NCBI GenBank assembly: GCA_021018815.1 | Contig: JAITYX010000041.1 | Span: forward strand, 2,232,001 to 2,296,000 | DNA: 64,000 nt | Direction of reading: 5' to 3' | DNA from: Talinum fruticosum | Lineage: Eukaryota; Streptophyta; Magnoliopsida; Caryophyllales; Talinaceae | Part shown: in pieces, positions 38,061 through 48,390 of the stretch | How positions within the stretch are numbered: the first letter of the stretch is position 1 | How the letters are laid out: the number at the start of each line of letters is the position of its first letter | Made by a program: the position numbers and the translations under genes | The notes under the pieces: generated by a model | The model's database searches: none | Seen by the model: only the letters and a program-made list of their open reading frames with translations | What the model was told of the DNA's origin: nothing

Positions 38061-39880
38061 AACAAAACCTCTCGCGAAAGATTACTACGTGAACAGTCAT
38101 CCTCGAACGTCCGCAAGCGTCGAAGAAGCCATCTCTCGTAAGTTACGACTGCTCTCATCTCTTTCTTCTACATTTTTTCTCCTCTTCTACATCTCCTTCT
38201 CTTTCCTACTCGAAAGATTCATCTTTCCTTCCTTCTCTCAAAACGCCTAAAAAGGAAACTATCCCGACTTCCGGATCTCCTCCTCTTCCAAAAAGCCTCG
38301 CACCAAAACTCCGTAAAGCTCTACCCCTTCCAAACCCATTGTCACCCAAGACCTTGTGCTGGACGACAAGTTCTTTCCTACAACCAAATTTTCTTGGTTG
38401 TCCCACATTCAAACCACCTGAGCATACAACTTCATGTGCTTCAACGAGTTCATCTATCCCGAACTCGTTTATGAGTTCTACACTCACATCACCCACTCCG
38501 AAAATGTTCTAACCTCTAGGGTTCGTAACATAATTGTTCATCTAAACACCTCTCTCCTCCACCGCTTGTTCAAAGTCTCCTCTCTCTTCTTGAACAAGCA
38601 ACCCCATTCCTTTCACTCGAAGTCGCCGACGACTTCTTTGAAAAATACACCAAAGAGTTCCTTGAGTCCTGGAAAAACTTTTCGTGACTCGGTTGAAGTC
38701 GAAGCTCGCCTTCTATGCTTTCTGCCGATGAGAACCTTTTTCTCACAAAGCATTCCAGACAAGGAGAACCCCAACTCCAAGCATCTCCAAGCTCTCTTTG
38801 ACATCCTCGAGGGATACGAAGTAGACCTCTTCCCCTCCATCATTGAGCGGATGGCCGCTATGCTAGCTCAACTCCAATCCAAGAAGAACACCTCCCTTCC
38901 TTTCGGCGCTCTTCGACCCTTGTCTTCAAACAATTCCAAGTTCCTCTCCCCTCGGACCCAAACGCCGTATCCGAGGCCGCCGTTGTGGTCGGCAAGAAGG
39001 AACTGCAGGGTACGGATACCGAGAAACCGAACCCGGTGTCCGGGTGTATAACTCGGAGCCGAGGCCCCTTCTCCGCCTCGGACTCGAAATTAACTCCTCT
39101 CTCTCTCCTTCTCCAACTGGTGGTGCCTCCACCTCGGATGCCTCAAAATCTCTCTCTCGCTCTCTTGTCCCTCGTTTTTATGGACAAGATCAACTTCGTG
39201 TCTTCGATTTCGGAGACATGCTCCGATCTTTCAAATCTGTTCTCCAAAATCCGACCATCAATCACAAGACTAGTCAATCCCAAATTCGAGAGCAGCAGTC
39301 TCTAGTTCTTGAGATGAGGGAACTGGTAAAGGAGCAGAAGGAGTTGGTCGAGCTCCTCGAGAGAGACGGTCCAAGGCGGCTCAGGACCATGATGACTCGG
39401 ACGCATCCGAAGCGTCTTCGAGCCCGAGTCCGACCTCCTCGGACAGTGGGGAAGAAGAAGAAGAAGCCGCAGATGCGAAGCGCAGACGCCGAGAACCCCG
39501 CGACTAAGGCGAGTCCATCCGGTAAGGGAAGGAACACCAAGAAGAAGCAGTGGGAACTGGCGATGGTCCGACTCGCTCCAAAAGCTCAAATAGCGATGCT
39601 CGACTCAAACAACGAGCTCGAGTGGGTCGAAGACCTCGCTACTCCAGCGGGTCGACAGAGCAGCCCCTCCACCTACCGAGGTTCCAAGGGAAGAACCCTC
39701 GATCCACTCACTCCGGTCGCCCACTCGTAGCCGAGCCCCGACGATAATCCCGGTTCTCCCTTCGCCGCGCTCAAGCACATCGTCAAGATCATATCGGCGC
39801 CGGCGAACCTCTCGCTCCCTCCGCCTCCACTCGAAATCTCCCTCTCCCTCATAGGCGCCATGCACCGAGTCACAATTCCT
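38061..39880 (+). pseudogene. Env-like / plant-transposon-protein region of the copia element
   Basis: Lies between pol and the 3' LTR, the position of the env-like ORF in SIRE/Maximus-type copia elements. One frame (38434-39051) has NEFIYPELVYEFYTHI, then DILEGYEVDLFPSIIERM and LPFG, resembling the 'putative plant transposon protein' domain found in such ORFs. A later frame has a heptad-like EMRELVKEQKELVELLERD segment (about 39310-39369, probable coiled coil). The frame next to it gives an acidic Ser-rich run followed by KRRRR, probably the original continuation. Frame changes occur near 38590, 39050 and 39370. No clear signal peptide or transmembrane helix was seen, so any membrane role is unproven. 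Confidence 0.6.
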
Positions 39881-40270
39881 CGCTCCGCGAGTCTTCTTCT
39901 TTCGAAATCTGTTTTTGTCCGGACATCTAAGTTGTACTACCCGCTCTTTTCTTCCCTCCTTTTTTTCTTGTTGTTTTTTTCTTTGAAAGGCAAGGGGAGA
40001 AATAGAGAAATAGAGTCGAAAAACTTGTTGTCTTGTTTAGGGGAGTTTTTCCGCCCTCTTGATTTTTTAATGGACTAATGCATTTCTTTATTAATTTCGA
40101 GTTCATTATTGCCAAGCATATCTTCTATAGCATACTTTACTTTTTGCTCCGATACATTAAGTATTGCTCCGATACATTGAGTATGCCTTACTCATCTCAT
40201 ATCATGCGCAACCACTCGGAATCAAATTTTTTTACTAACAAAGTTTCGTTTAAGTATGGAATGCCTTTCA

Positions 40271-40284
40271 TCAAAAAGGGGAGA
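40271..40284 (+). other. Polypurine tract of the copia element
   Basis: The purine-rich AAAAAGGGGAGA lies directly before the 3' LTR start at 40286. Confidence 0.75.
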
Positions 40285-40285
40285 T

Positions 40286-41840
40286 TGAAGACTCGGACAC
40301 TCGCTCGTAAAAGGAATCGGATATAACCATCTCATACCTATAGAGTTTTGATTCCAAGGCATTCTCTCGTATCTCGAAACTTCTTTGAGTAAAATAGTAT
40401 CTTTTCTAAGTGATACAACTCTTACTTATTATATTTCGTGCTTATCTATAAGCGACTCGTAAAACCGGTTCTTTGTTCTAAGTCCAACATCACTCGGATT
40501 TATCGCAGATTGAATAGACTAGTATTTCGTCTTTTCTCACTCGTAATCGACTTGTGGTTATAAGTCCTATTTTGTTATAGTCGGTATTTTTATCTTGTTT
40601 CATACTTAGTCTATATCAAGTTAATTCTCTCCGATATTCTTTATCGAACTTGATTCTTCACTTAGACTAAGTCGGATGGAATTCCGAGTATCATGGATAT
40701 TGGACTCGTAAAATTCCATTTCGTTTCGACTCGGATAATCGGTTGCTTTATTTATTGTAATTATTTTATTATCTCGTGTCTAATCTTGGGCCAAAGTATT
40801 TTATACTTTGAGAACCAAAATTGATTTACTTTTGTAGGTTATTCAATCGAGGATACACTTTTCAAACTACAAAAGTAACCGGCTTCGAACGTCAAATCAC
40901 CAAGCAAACATGGCTCTTCACCTTCCTTGCTCCGAGTCCTAGTAGATTGTGTCGTGGCTGTCTGTTTCCAAATCTGGAAAACTGGAACGCTAAGCTTAAC
41001 GGTGGTTTCCACCTTATCTTTCAAGACACCGCTAATGGTTTTGGGACTCCCAAGAGAGTTAAACCGTTGTCCAACGTTCACATTACAACGGATACTTTCC
41101 GAGTGACTCGAAAGCTTCTATCAATGGTCACAGAGGACTCTCGGTCAGCAGATGAAGATAACGGCTACTCTGCCTGGTCATCTATAAATAGAAGCCATCT
41201 CACAAGACTTGAAGATTGCCGAACATATTGCTAATATACATACTTGCTCAAAGTTATTGTATTTATTTTCAATCTTCAACTTACAACTCCCACTCGTAAT
41301 TCATTACTTTACGAGTTGTAAGGTCTTGTACTCGATTACAAACTCTTTCTTACATTCTCTCGTAAGGTCCCTTGACTAAGCCGTAAGCGTTAACTCAGCT
41401 TAGTTGTCTCTAGCCGTAAGGGTTATCTCAGCTAGGAAGTACTAGATCGGATAAGGGAATTTCGAGTCTAGGAAAACTTGTATAGAGTTGTCTAAGGGAA
41501 CAACTCGGGTTCGATCAGTTCACGGTATTTTGTGGACTCAAAATAGTGAATTTGACTTCGTGTCCGGATTGGCACGGTCCGTGGTTTTCTCGCCCCAGGA
41601 GGGTTTCCACATAATCTCTAAGTGTTATCTTTCCGAGTTCATTCTAGACTCGGACATTTTTACAGCTCTTGCTCATTCTCGCTTAATAGCCTTCTAAGTC
41701 CAATATTTTCTGACCCTATTGATAGACTCGGAATCTGTCTTTGTCTTGTTTGGATAGAAGAGCTAAAGTTTCCACAAAAACTTCTATCACCCTATTCACC
41801 CCCTCTAGGGTGACTCGGACTCTCCCCGAGCAAACCTTTA
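40286..41840 (+). repeat. 3' LTR of the copia element
   Basis: A 1555-bp partner of 31014-32573. The last bases read CCTTTA instead of CCTTCA, a transition in the conserved terminal CA. TATAAATAG recurs at about 41183-41191. Confidence 0.92.
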
Positions 41841-41845
41841 GGTGA

Positions 41846-43310
41846 AGCCAACCGGAAGAGGATTAAGAGCAATCCGTACCCTCATGTGCCTGTCCCGTGG
41901 GGGATACGCAAAGTTAGAGGATAGGTTGTACAAGTAGAAGCTTGAACAACTTCAAGCAACATCTCGGTGAAGGTTCAGGTTCCAACATAGATAATTCCTA
42001 GCTTGTTGTTGATAGGGATGAGTCGTGGGTCGAAGGAAGAAAGAAGAAATATGGAACCTTCACTACGCTCGATGTAAAAGATATTTCTCACCGACTTGTG
42101 AGTTTTTTCACTATTTCCTTTGTTTATTTTGAGAACTACTTATCGGTTTAATATTTATGAATTGTCAAATGATAATTTTTTTTCTTCTTACAGGAGTCTT
42201 TGTCACGGACATCGACTTCGGAATTCACTGACACCACCGGGAGAAGGAACAAGTTAGTCTTGGCCTTACAAAGAGATGAGCACCCCGGTCGTGTTCGAGC
42301 CTTCGTTGGGCAGGTGGGGATAGTTGAGCACTTTGGGGATAAGAAAAAGGCACCCCGTCACTTCCACCCAAGCGTTTATGAAGGCCAAAATGGCCCAAAT
42401 GAGATCCCAAATAGAGTCTCAACAATCCATAATTGAGTTCCAATAGACCCAAATATGCCAAATGGCCGCAAAGGTGGCAGAGGGAGGCCTGGATGAGTTC
42501 GTACTTCATCCCCAACATGGGCATGCCATTATCACCCCGCACATCGACCGGCGTGAATGCAAGCTCACCTGTCGACCAATTCGAAGTTCTAGCGGAGGTA
42601 CGTAATTCAGATTTTGCAACCTAATTATATTTACAAGCATGTTTTTGTTGTTTGGGATAAGTGTCGTTATTTACATGCATGTTTATATTTTTGACTAATT
42701 GGTGTATAATATTGTTCAATGAATGGTGTATATTGTGTGGTTGTTGCGTAACTCCAGCGTGTGGTCGTTGAGTAATTACTTATTTATTGCTATGTTTTTG
42801 TTGTTTCGAATGAGGGCCGTTACTGAAGGGAAATTTACTTTTAAGGGGAAACTCGTCCGTTTATTTTTAGGGGTTTTAGGTTATTTAACTTCTATGTCAA
42901 AGGTTATCCCATGATTGTAATTGTTATACTTATTCTTATGCAGCTAGGTGAATTGCAAGTTAGCTTCTCATCACCCTCCTATAGAGCATGTTGTGGCATT
43001 GGGTGTTGTTTTCCGTGGAGGGCAGATATTGTCTTTCACGGGACACCCCTACAGCTGATGAGGTGAGGGTGAGTGTCAAAGAGGTCATACACGGGAAAGG
43101 CGAGTCTCGGTTGCCGATCCGGATACCGAACTTCCACATTGTTGACGACGCAATCGATGCTTTTCTTCGTTGGCCCAAGAGTTTCGTCATCCTCACTACG
43201 GTAATTCATTTTTATTAAAAATATTAGATTTAGCTATTGTTAATATCACGTATATATATTTCTCATTTTTATATTGATTATTCACTAGGATATCGGGGAC
43301 ATATCTCGAG
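41846..43310 (+). pseudogene. TNP1/En-Spm-like gene, C-terminal part (continued past the copia insertion)
   Basis: Continues the transposon gene after the copia element. KRIKSNPYPHVPV and then GGYAKLEDRL in another frame (about 41860-41930) match the basic region of Ptta/En/Spm proteins. DESWVEGRKKKYGTF lies near 42020, then an intron-like gap and DEHPGRVRAF (about 42277-42306), a hallmark of this family. RDTPTADEVRVSVKEV and DDAIDAFLRWPKSFVIL (43039-43196) match the DUF8039-type domain that precedes Ulp1 domains in such genes. Splice-like GT/AG sites sit near the block ends, but stops and frame changes make it a pseudogene. Confidence 0.65.
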
Positions 43311-44420
43311 AGTGGGATAAAGGGCGCCGAGTGGCATAAGCAAATGTTCGAGTGGCACTCATTCGTCGTCCGAAGAAGTCTCCTCTCAAATCCATTGAGG
43401 AGTCCCTCACGGATTGATGTGCTACTCCGGAAAGTTATGTGCGGACTTTGTCAACAGAGGAACCGATCATATGTAGTGCGCAAGGTCACGTGATTGGGCA
43501 ACGTGAAAGGGATACGCCGCTCTAGGTCTTCTCGGACGACATACTGCAATTTTTGTACATGGAGGATATTGGTGTATCCGCTATTATGCTTGGCATTATG
43601 TGAGTTAATATGTTCATAATCGGTTATTTTTTTAACTATTATTTCAATTTCTAACTACATACAATTAATATATAAGGTGGTCGCATGAGATTGTGAAGGA
43701 CTTCTTTTTAGTTTTTGAACCCTTCCATTATTTAAGGAGTTAGGCGAGTCGTGATGACCGAGTCACCTATATCTTCGACGTTATGAAAGATACTGCAGGG
43801 GATAAAACATGGTACTTGACAGACGTTCAATGAGAGGTAATTGTACAAAATAATGAACTAATTAATCGAAGTTCCATATGGTGTTATACATATGAAAATG
43901 TGTTATTTGTGGTTATGTAGCAACCATTGGATGCTTGCTGCCCTATATTCAAGGGCTAATATCACCTACGGCTTGATCCTCCGGGTCGTGCTGCGAGGTA
44001 AGATATTAAGGACATCGTCGAAACATGAGTTCATACTTTTAATCATTTTATGCTGATTTTAGTAATTTGTTCAATGGTACGTCTAACTTGAATTTTATTT
44101 TTCCGATTGAAAAATAGTGCTCTATTCCATTATTATTATGGCTGAGGTATCAAAGACAATTGAGTGAAGAAAGTACAACCAATAATTGTCTCCGTTAAGA
44201 TGAAGTTCTCTTTTTCAGCTTGATTAACACTCTTACATTACTTACTACTTAACCTAATTAATATGTCTGTTCAATGGTATGTCTAACTAATTAATTCTCT
44301 ATATATTAGGAATGTATTTTTATTATTGTAGTGCCATAAACAACCAGGGAGTGTGGAGTGCGGCTTCTACACTCTATAGTACATGAAAGAGATTGTGACC
44401 AAACTTAATTTAAATGCTTG
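43311..44420 (+). pseudogene. Ulp1-type (C48) cysteine protease domain carried by the CACTA element
   Basis: Blocks of a Ulp1/SENP-like domain are visible: a W.HEIVKDFF piece near 43680, NHWMLAALYSRANITYGL (His codon 43925-43927) and DPPGRAA (Asp codon 43975-43977). Then comes QPGSVECGFYTL.YMKEIV (Cys codon 44359-44361). The spacing and order His, Asp, Cys fit C48 peptidases, which process SUMO-like modifiers. A 1-nt shift separates His from Asp, and TAG at 44377-44379 lies six codons after the Cys. Intron-like AT-rich stretches separate the blocks. The domain is captured host sequence known from other plant transposons; its role there is not settled. Confidence 0.7.
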
Positions 44421-44869
44421 TCCCAAAGAGGTATAGTTGCACTTGTAATTGATTATATTCTTTTTTCAGCTTGATTAACACCGACTTGTAATTAATATGT
44501 CTTTTACAATATTGATTAAGATATTTTCTGGGAAAGAAGTCACCAACTCCCTATACGAGATGAAATGTTCAACGAGTTAAAACAAAGTTGGGCACAATTT
44601 GTATATAAACTTATAAAGAAATAGGTATATATTTACAATATTCTTCATCATTTGATTGGTAAAGGTTGTGATTTTAGTAGTCGATTATATGTATATATAT
44701 TGTACTTATATATTTTTACATTGACTTGTACCATATATATACAAAATGTGATGAGCATGTTGTTTTGTAATCTGTTGCGGTGAAGAGTGTATTCGATATG
44801 GTTTGTATATGTGTATATGATTTTTGTACTCGTACGGAGGGTAAGCAAACATGAGAACAATTATTTTAA

Positions 44870-45207
44870 AAAATTCGGACATATGACAACGATTCTTAAC
44901 GCAAAACCGTAGTAAAAAGCCTAACTATGACGACGGCTCTTTCTTCGAACCGTTGTTATAGGTGTTCCGTACAACTACAGGGGATGACCTATGATGACGA
45001 GTTTAGAAGAAAGAATTGTCGTCATAGATAGGTTTTTTCCTACGGTTTTACGTTAAGAACTGTCGTCATATAGAGACCTATGACTACGGTTCAAAATCGT
45101 AGCGTAGTCAAAGGCGGTACATACAACGAAGCCCACATACACGACGCTCGTTAACCGTCATTAAAGGTGATTTTTAACCGTAGTTAAAAGTCGTTTCTAT
45201 AGTAGTG
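44870..45207. repeat. Right subterminal repeat region of the CACTA element
   Basis: Repeated TATGACGACGG, GTCGTCATA and AACCGT words in both orientations precede the right terminal repeat and share their core with the left end. They are expected binding sites for the TNP1/TNPA-type protein. Confidence 0.65.
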
Positions 45208-45719
45208 AAAATACATATAGTTATATTCGAAGCTTCCCTTTCCTTTGGTAAGGGCGAGTGGTAATGTTCCCCGACCTCCTTTCCGTTGTGCTAATCATCG
45301 GCTGGCGGTTTGTTTAGACTAAATCAATTATTACGAGGTTGGGGCGTTACATGCGGTTAGAAAACCATCAAACCGAAAATCACCATTTCTTAATGAACCC
45401 TAAATCCGTATCATTAAATAGTATTATAATGATATCAATTTTTTTCCTATGCAATAGCGTATAGCAAAAAAGTTGCTAATTTATTTGCATCCTATGATTT
45501 AACAGAGTTTATAACCCATTAACTCCAATTAGATTGGACAACGACAATTCGGTTATGTTGGAATCAACATACAAAATTATCTTTATAGAGATTAATATCA
45601 TGATTGGGTTGTACTAAGATAAACCGTATGAATTTAGGAAATTAGCTCTCATTTTCCTATGGGGAACCCCTTGCTATGACGAAAGGGAAACAAAGGCAAC
45701 CTACGAAATCCTTCACACG

Positions 45720-47560
45720 TTTTGGGGAACCTCACTACACAACCCCGGGACTCGACATACTCGCTCAAAGTAAAACTAACGATAACTCAATTGCGAGCAA
45801 TTGAACACAAGACCAATGGAACAATGAATCGAACAAGAGAAGAGTACTTCGGTGGCAAATGGAATGGAACAATCAAGGTGAAACCACCATTGTTGGAGCG
45901 AAGTGGAAACAACGGAATAGAAGTAATCACGGAGAACCTAATGATAATTAAGACTCCATCGTATGCAGCCGACAAAAATGGCGATATGACCTTAGATTTT
46001 ATCCCAATTATCGAAACTTTGGGAGTCAAACGTACTAAGATAGACCATAAGGATGTTGCATCGAAATTGAATATTGGGGATCATCATTAATCTATTGTGT
46101 AACTGGAGTAAACCCCTGTTAAAGTTATGAATGGGTTCCTTCACGGGGTTAGGGTATCTTTTAAATTGCATAAAGTACTTGCTTTAAAAGATGGTATGTT
46201 TCTGGTTAGATTCCATAACATTGAAGACATATATAAGGTTATTGAAAAAGGCCTTGTGTTCTTTGATAAGAAACCAATGCTCATGAAGGCTTAACATAAA
46301 AATGTCATTGTTGATTGTGCTTAAATAGAGAAAATCCCTATTTGGGTGAGATTTCCTAGCTTGGATTTTAAATACTAGAGGCCCTAAGTCTAATTAAATT
46401 TGGAAGCCTTATTAGAAAACCCATAAAAATATATAAGGTAACTAAAGAGACGGATAAATTGGGGTAAGCTAAGCTTTTAATTGAAGTGAAGGCTGGTGCC
46501 CCCTACCATATGAGGTGGATTTTGCTTCTAAAAATGGTATATTAAATGAAACAAATTGTGGAATATGAGTGGAGGTCACTTAGATGCTCACATTACGAAG
46601 TCTTTGGTCATAACACCGACGATTGCAGTGAAAAAACCCGCCAAAGAAAGTTTGGTTCTTATGAATTGAGGCTACATACTCAATTTTGAGCACCAATGAC
46701 AACCCCAAGTAGATAAGGATGGGTTTTAAATAGTCCCAAAAAATATGTGGCCAAGAGCAAGACTTGGAGAAGAATTTGCACCGGAAATTATGTTGAGTCC
46801 ATTTGCTCCACTTCTAAGCACAATGATAAGTCTGTTGGAGGGGGAAGGAGAGCAACCACCATGAGTATACTATGCTGGAATATCGGGGGCCTAAATGACT
46901 CTAATAAATAGGAAGATACTCTATCATTCCTTAGAAAGGTCAAGCCGGATCTAGTATGCTTAGTTGAGACCAAAATAAAGAAACAGAACTTTGAGTAGGT
47001 TTCCAATAAGGGTTTTTTTTGGGTTGGGACAAATAGATCAATAATAAGTTTCATCAAATAGGAAGAATTTTGATTTGTCTGGAAATATGTTAAATACAAT
47101 ATGGTGATGTTGGATTGTTGAACCTAACATGTTCTAACTATACTGAAGGTAAGGTTTTCTATCCTACTTTAGTTTGGGCATAATAAGGACACTTTAAGAA
47201 CGGATTTAGGGATCCATATGCAAAGAATTAACCAAAATATGAAATTTCACTGGGCTATTTTTGGAAATTTCAATAATGTGCTTAATCCAAGTGAAAGAAT
47301 TGATGGTTAGGAGGTAACTCGTTGTTGATATAGTCGCCTTCGAGAGAATGTGCTCAAAATGTGAAATTGTTGATATTGTTGCCACATGAGCTTTTTACAC
47401 TTGGCATAATAGACATAAAGATGATACTAAAATATATTCAAAGATTAATAGATGCTTAGAATCAACAATGGATTTTGGAGATGGAGGTGCAAGCTAAATT
47501 ATTACCCGAGGGGATCTCCGACCACTCACCTCTATTTTGCTATTTTAAGAGCATGTTTGA
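45720..47560 (+). pseudogene. LINE fragment: ORF1 (DUF4283, CCHC) and start of ORF2 endonuclease
   Basis: The ORF1 start is open for 122 residues (45722-46090) and contains TPSYAADKNGDMTLDFIPII. Degraded frames then match DUF4283 (MFLVRFHNIEDIYKVIEKGL near 46200, then IPIWVRFPSLDFKY) and a zf-CCHC_4-like stretch (VEYEWRSLRCSHYEVFGH near 46560-46620). ORF2 begins MSILCWNIGGLNDSNK at 46861, and PDLVCLVETKIKKQ follows. The endonuclease end GISDHSPL lies near 47512-47535. After that the LINE stops without RT, so it is 3'-truncated or deleted, unusual for LINEs, which normally lose the 5' end. Its end lies about 830 bp upstream of the RACK1 start codon. Confidence 0.75.
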
Positions 47561-48155
47561 AATAACGTCTACACCAATATTTACAACAAATTTCAACTCA
47601 TTTCAACTATAACAAGTATAATATCTAATCATCTCATTTCAATTTAACTCATTTCAATTTATTTCAACTCATTTTACCTATAACAACTAACTATTTCAAC
47701 TCATTTTTACTCATTTCAACAATAATAATTATGACAACCGATTTTAACAACCATTTTTTAGTTGTCTAAATGGTTAGACAATTGGTATTTGTCATCGAAC
47801 CTCCTTGCCATCTTGAAATAGAAGTTCTTATTACGTTAGTTGAGATTAAGAGGAAGAGCGACATGTCTTGATTGAAGCAATTGACTCTTAATTATCTATA
47901 ACAATATGTATTTATTAAATCTCGATTGTATCAATATCCTTATACCTTAAATGTACTATTAAAATCTTAATTTTTAACAAAAATACTCAAACAAATGTTT
48001 TCGCTACCTCACTCCATGAATTAACATATCTTATCCTTTATTGTGATATAATTTTCACCTTCTTACTTATTACATTTTAATGTCAAATATATTAGATCAC
48101 TTTTTTATTATAACAATTTCAATCATTAATTTCAATTACAAATGTAATTTCTGTA

Positions 48156-48201
<46 letters not shown>

Positions 48202-48240
48202 TAAAAAAAAAAAAACAAACGGATGCAAGCTATGGAACCA
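47561..48240. repeat. AT-rich low-complexity DNA with ATTTCAACTC words and (TTA)n
   Basis: Imperfect repeats of ATTTCAACTCATTT occupy about 47580-47730. A (TTA)n run lies at about 48158-48198. No gene is seen; it forms the distal RACK1 promoter. Confidence 0.65.
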
Positions 48241-48253
48241 AACCCTTGAGAAA

Positions 48254-48261
48254 AAACCCTA
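48254..48261 (+). promoter_or_regulatory. Telo-box (AAACCCTA) upstream of RACK1
   Basis: AAACCCTA, the interstitial telomere motif common in promoters of plant ribosomal and translation genes, lies 23 bases before the TATA box. A second copy is at 48369-48376 in the 5' UTR. Confidence 0.6.
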
Positions 48262-48283
48262 GTTGTTATTCCGATTCCTCAAG

Positions 48284-48290
48284 TATATAA
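48284..48290 (+). promoter_or_regulatory. TATA box of RACK1
   Basis: TATATAA about 100 bases before the start codon, at a distance suited to a transcription start near 48315. Confidence 0.6.
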
Positions 48291-48368
48291 ACCTTACCAG
48301 CGCCTCCCACCATTATCGTCTCCCTCTCTATCACTCCTGCTCCTTAGCCTCCGAACAGAGAGAAACGA

Positions 48369-48376
48369 AAACCCTA
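48369..48376 (+). promoter_or_regulatory. Second telo-box, RACK1 5' UTR
   Basis: AAACCCTA 15 bases upstream of the start codon, within the probable 5' UTR. Confidence 0.55.
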
Positions 48377-48390
48377 GCAGTCAATCCGCC

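Larger units (their letters stand above)
31014..41840 (+). mobile_element. Full-length SIRE-like Ty1/copia retrotransposon with env-like region
   Basis: Two LTRs (31014-32573 and 40286-41840) bracket PBS, gag, pol in copia order (protease, integrase, RT, RNase H), a 2.6-kb downstream env-like region, and a purine tract. A perfect 5-bp duplication GGTGA lies at 31009-31013 and 41841-41845. LTRs start TGAAGACTCGG and end CCTTCA (left) or CCTTTA (right, terminal C to T). By eye they differ at about 8 of the first 235 positions, so insertion is fairly recent relative to the gypsy host. The frames already carry many stops and frameshifts, so this copy is not autonomous. Confidence 0.93.
29129..45207 (+). 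mobile_element. CACTA (En/Spm) transposon with TNP1-like and Ulp1-like genes, split by copia
   Basis: Begins CACTAATACAAGAAG and ends TATAGTAGTG. The reverse complement of the right end, CACTACTATAGAAACGAC, matches the left with the conserved CACTA core and a shared ACTTTTAAC. The 3-bp flanks are GAA (29126-29128) and AAA (45208-45210), one mismatch. The empty site is seen in the sister LTR at about 22806 (GGTAGAAATACAT). Removing the nested copia leaves about 5.25 kb. Subterminal zones carry repeated AACCGTCGTC/GACGACGG words, as in En/Spm elements. The coding content is a TNP1-type gene and a Ulp1-like protease domain; no TNPD-type DDE transposase was recognised, so it probably moved with help from another element. 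Confidence 0.85.
18918..45351 (+). mobile_element. Old Ty3/gypsy LTR retrotransposon, chromovirus-like, hosting nested insertions
   Basis: The LTRs begin TGTAACAACC (CGTAACAACC in the 3' copy) and end GTTACA, giving inverted termini. A primer-binding site follows the 5' LTR, a purine tract precedes the 3' LTR, and a degenerate gag-pol lies between. The native LTR is about 2.5 kb after the nested insertions are removed. Flanks TGCAA (18913-18917) and TGCGG (45352-45356) match at 3 of 5 bases, so the target duplication is weak or mutated. The domain order gag, protease, RT, RNase H, integrase and a C-terminal YPHLF block point to a Tekay/Del-type chromovirus. The LTRs differ at about 10 of the first 130 positions, so this is the oldest layer of the nest. 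Confidence 0.85.
26671..45351 (+). repeat. 3' LTR of the gypsy element, split by a CACTA transposon
   Basis: Starts CGTAACAACCC (first T mutated to C) and ends GGGGCGTTACA. Its two parts (26671-29128 and 45211-45351) align collinearly with the 5' LTR, with 22800-22948 as the counterpart of the final part. Without the insertion it is about 2.6 kb; the excess over the 5' LTR is largely a long (AT)n run. Confidence 0.85.

Noticed and set aside
38206..38496. 96-residue - strand frame inside the copia element
   Set aside because: Antisense shadow of the env-like region.
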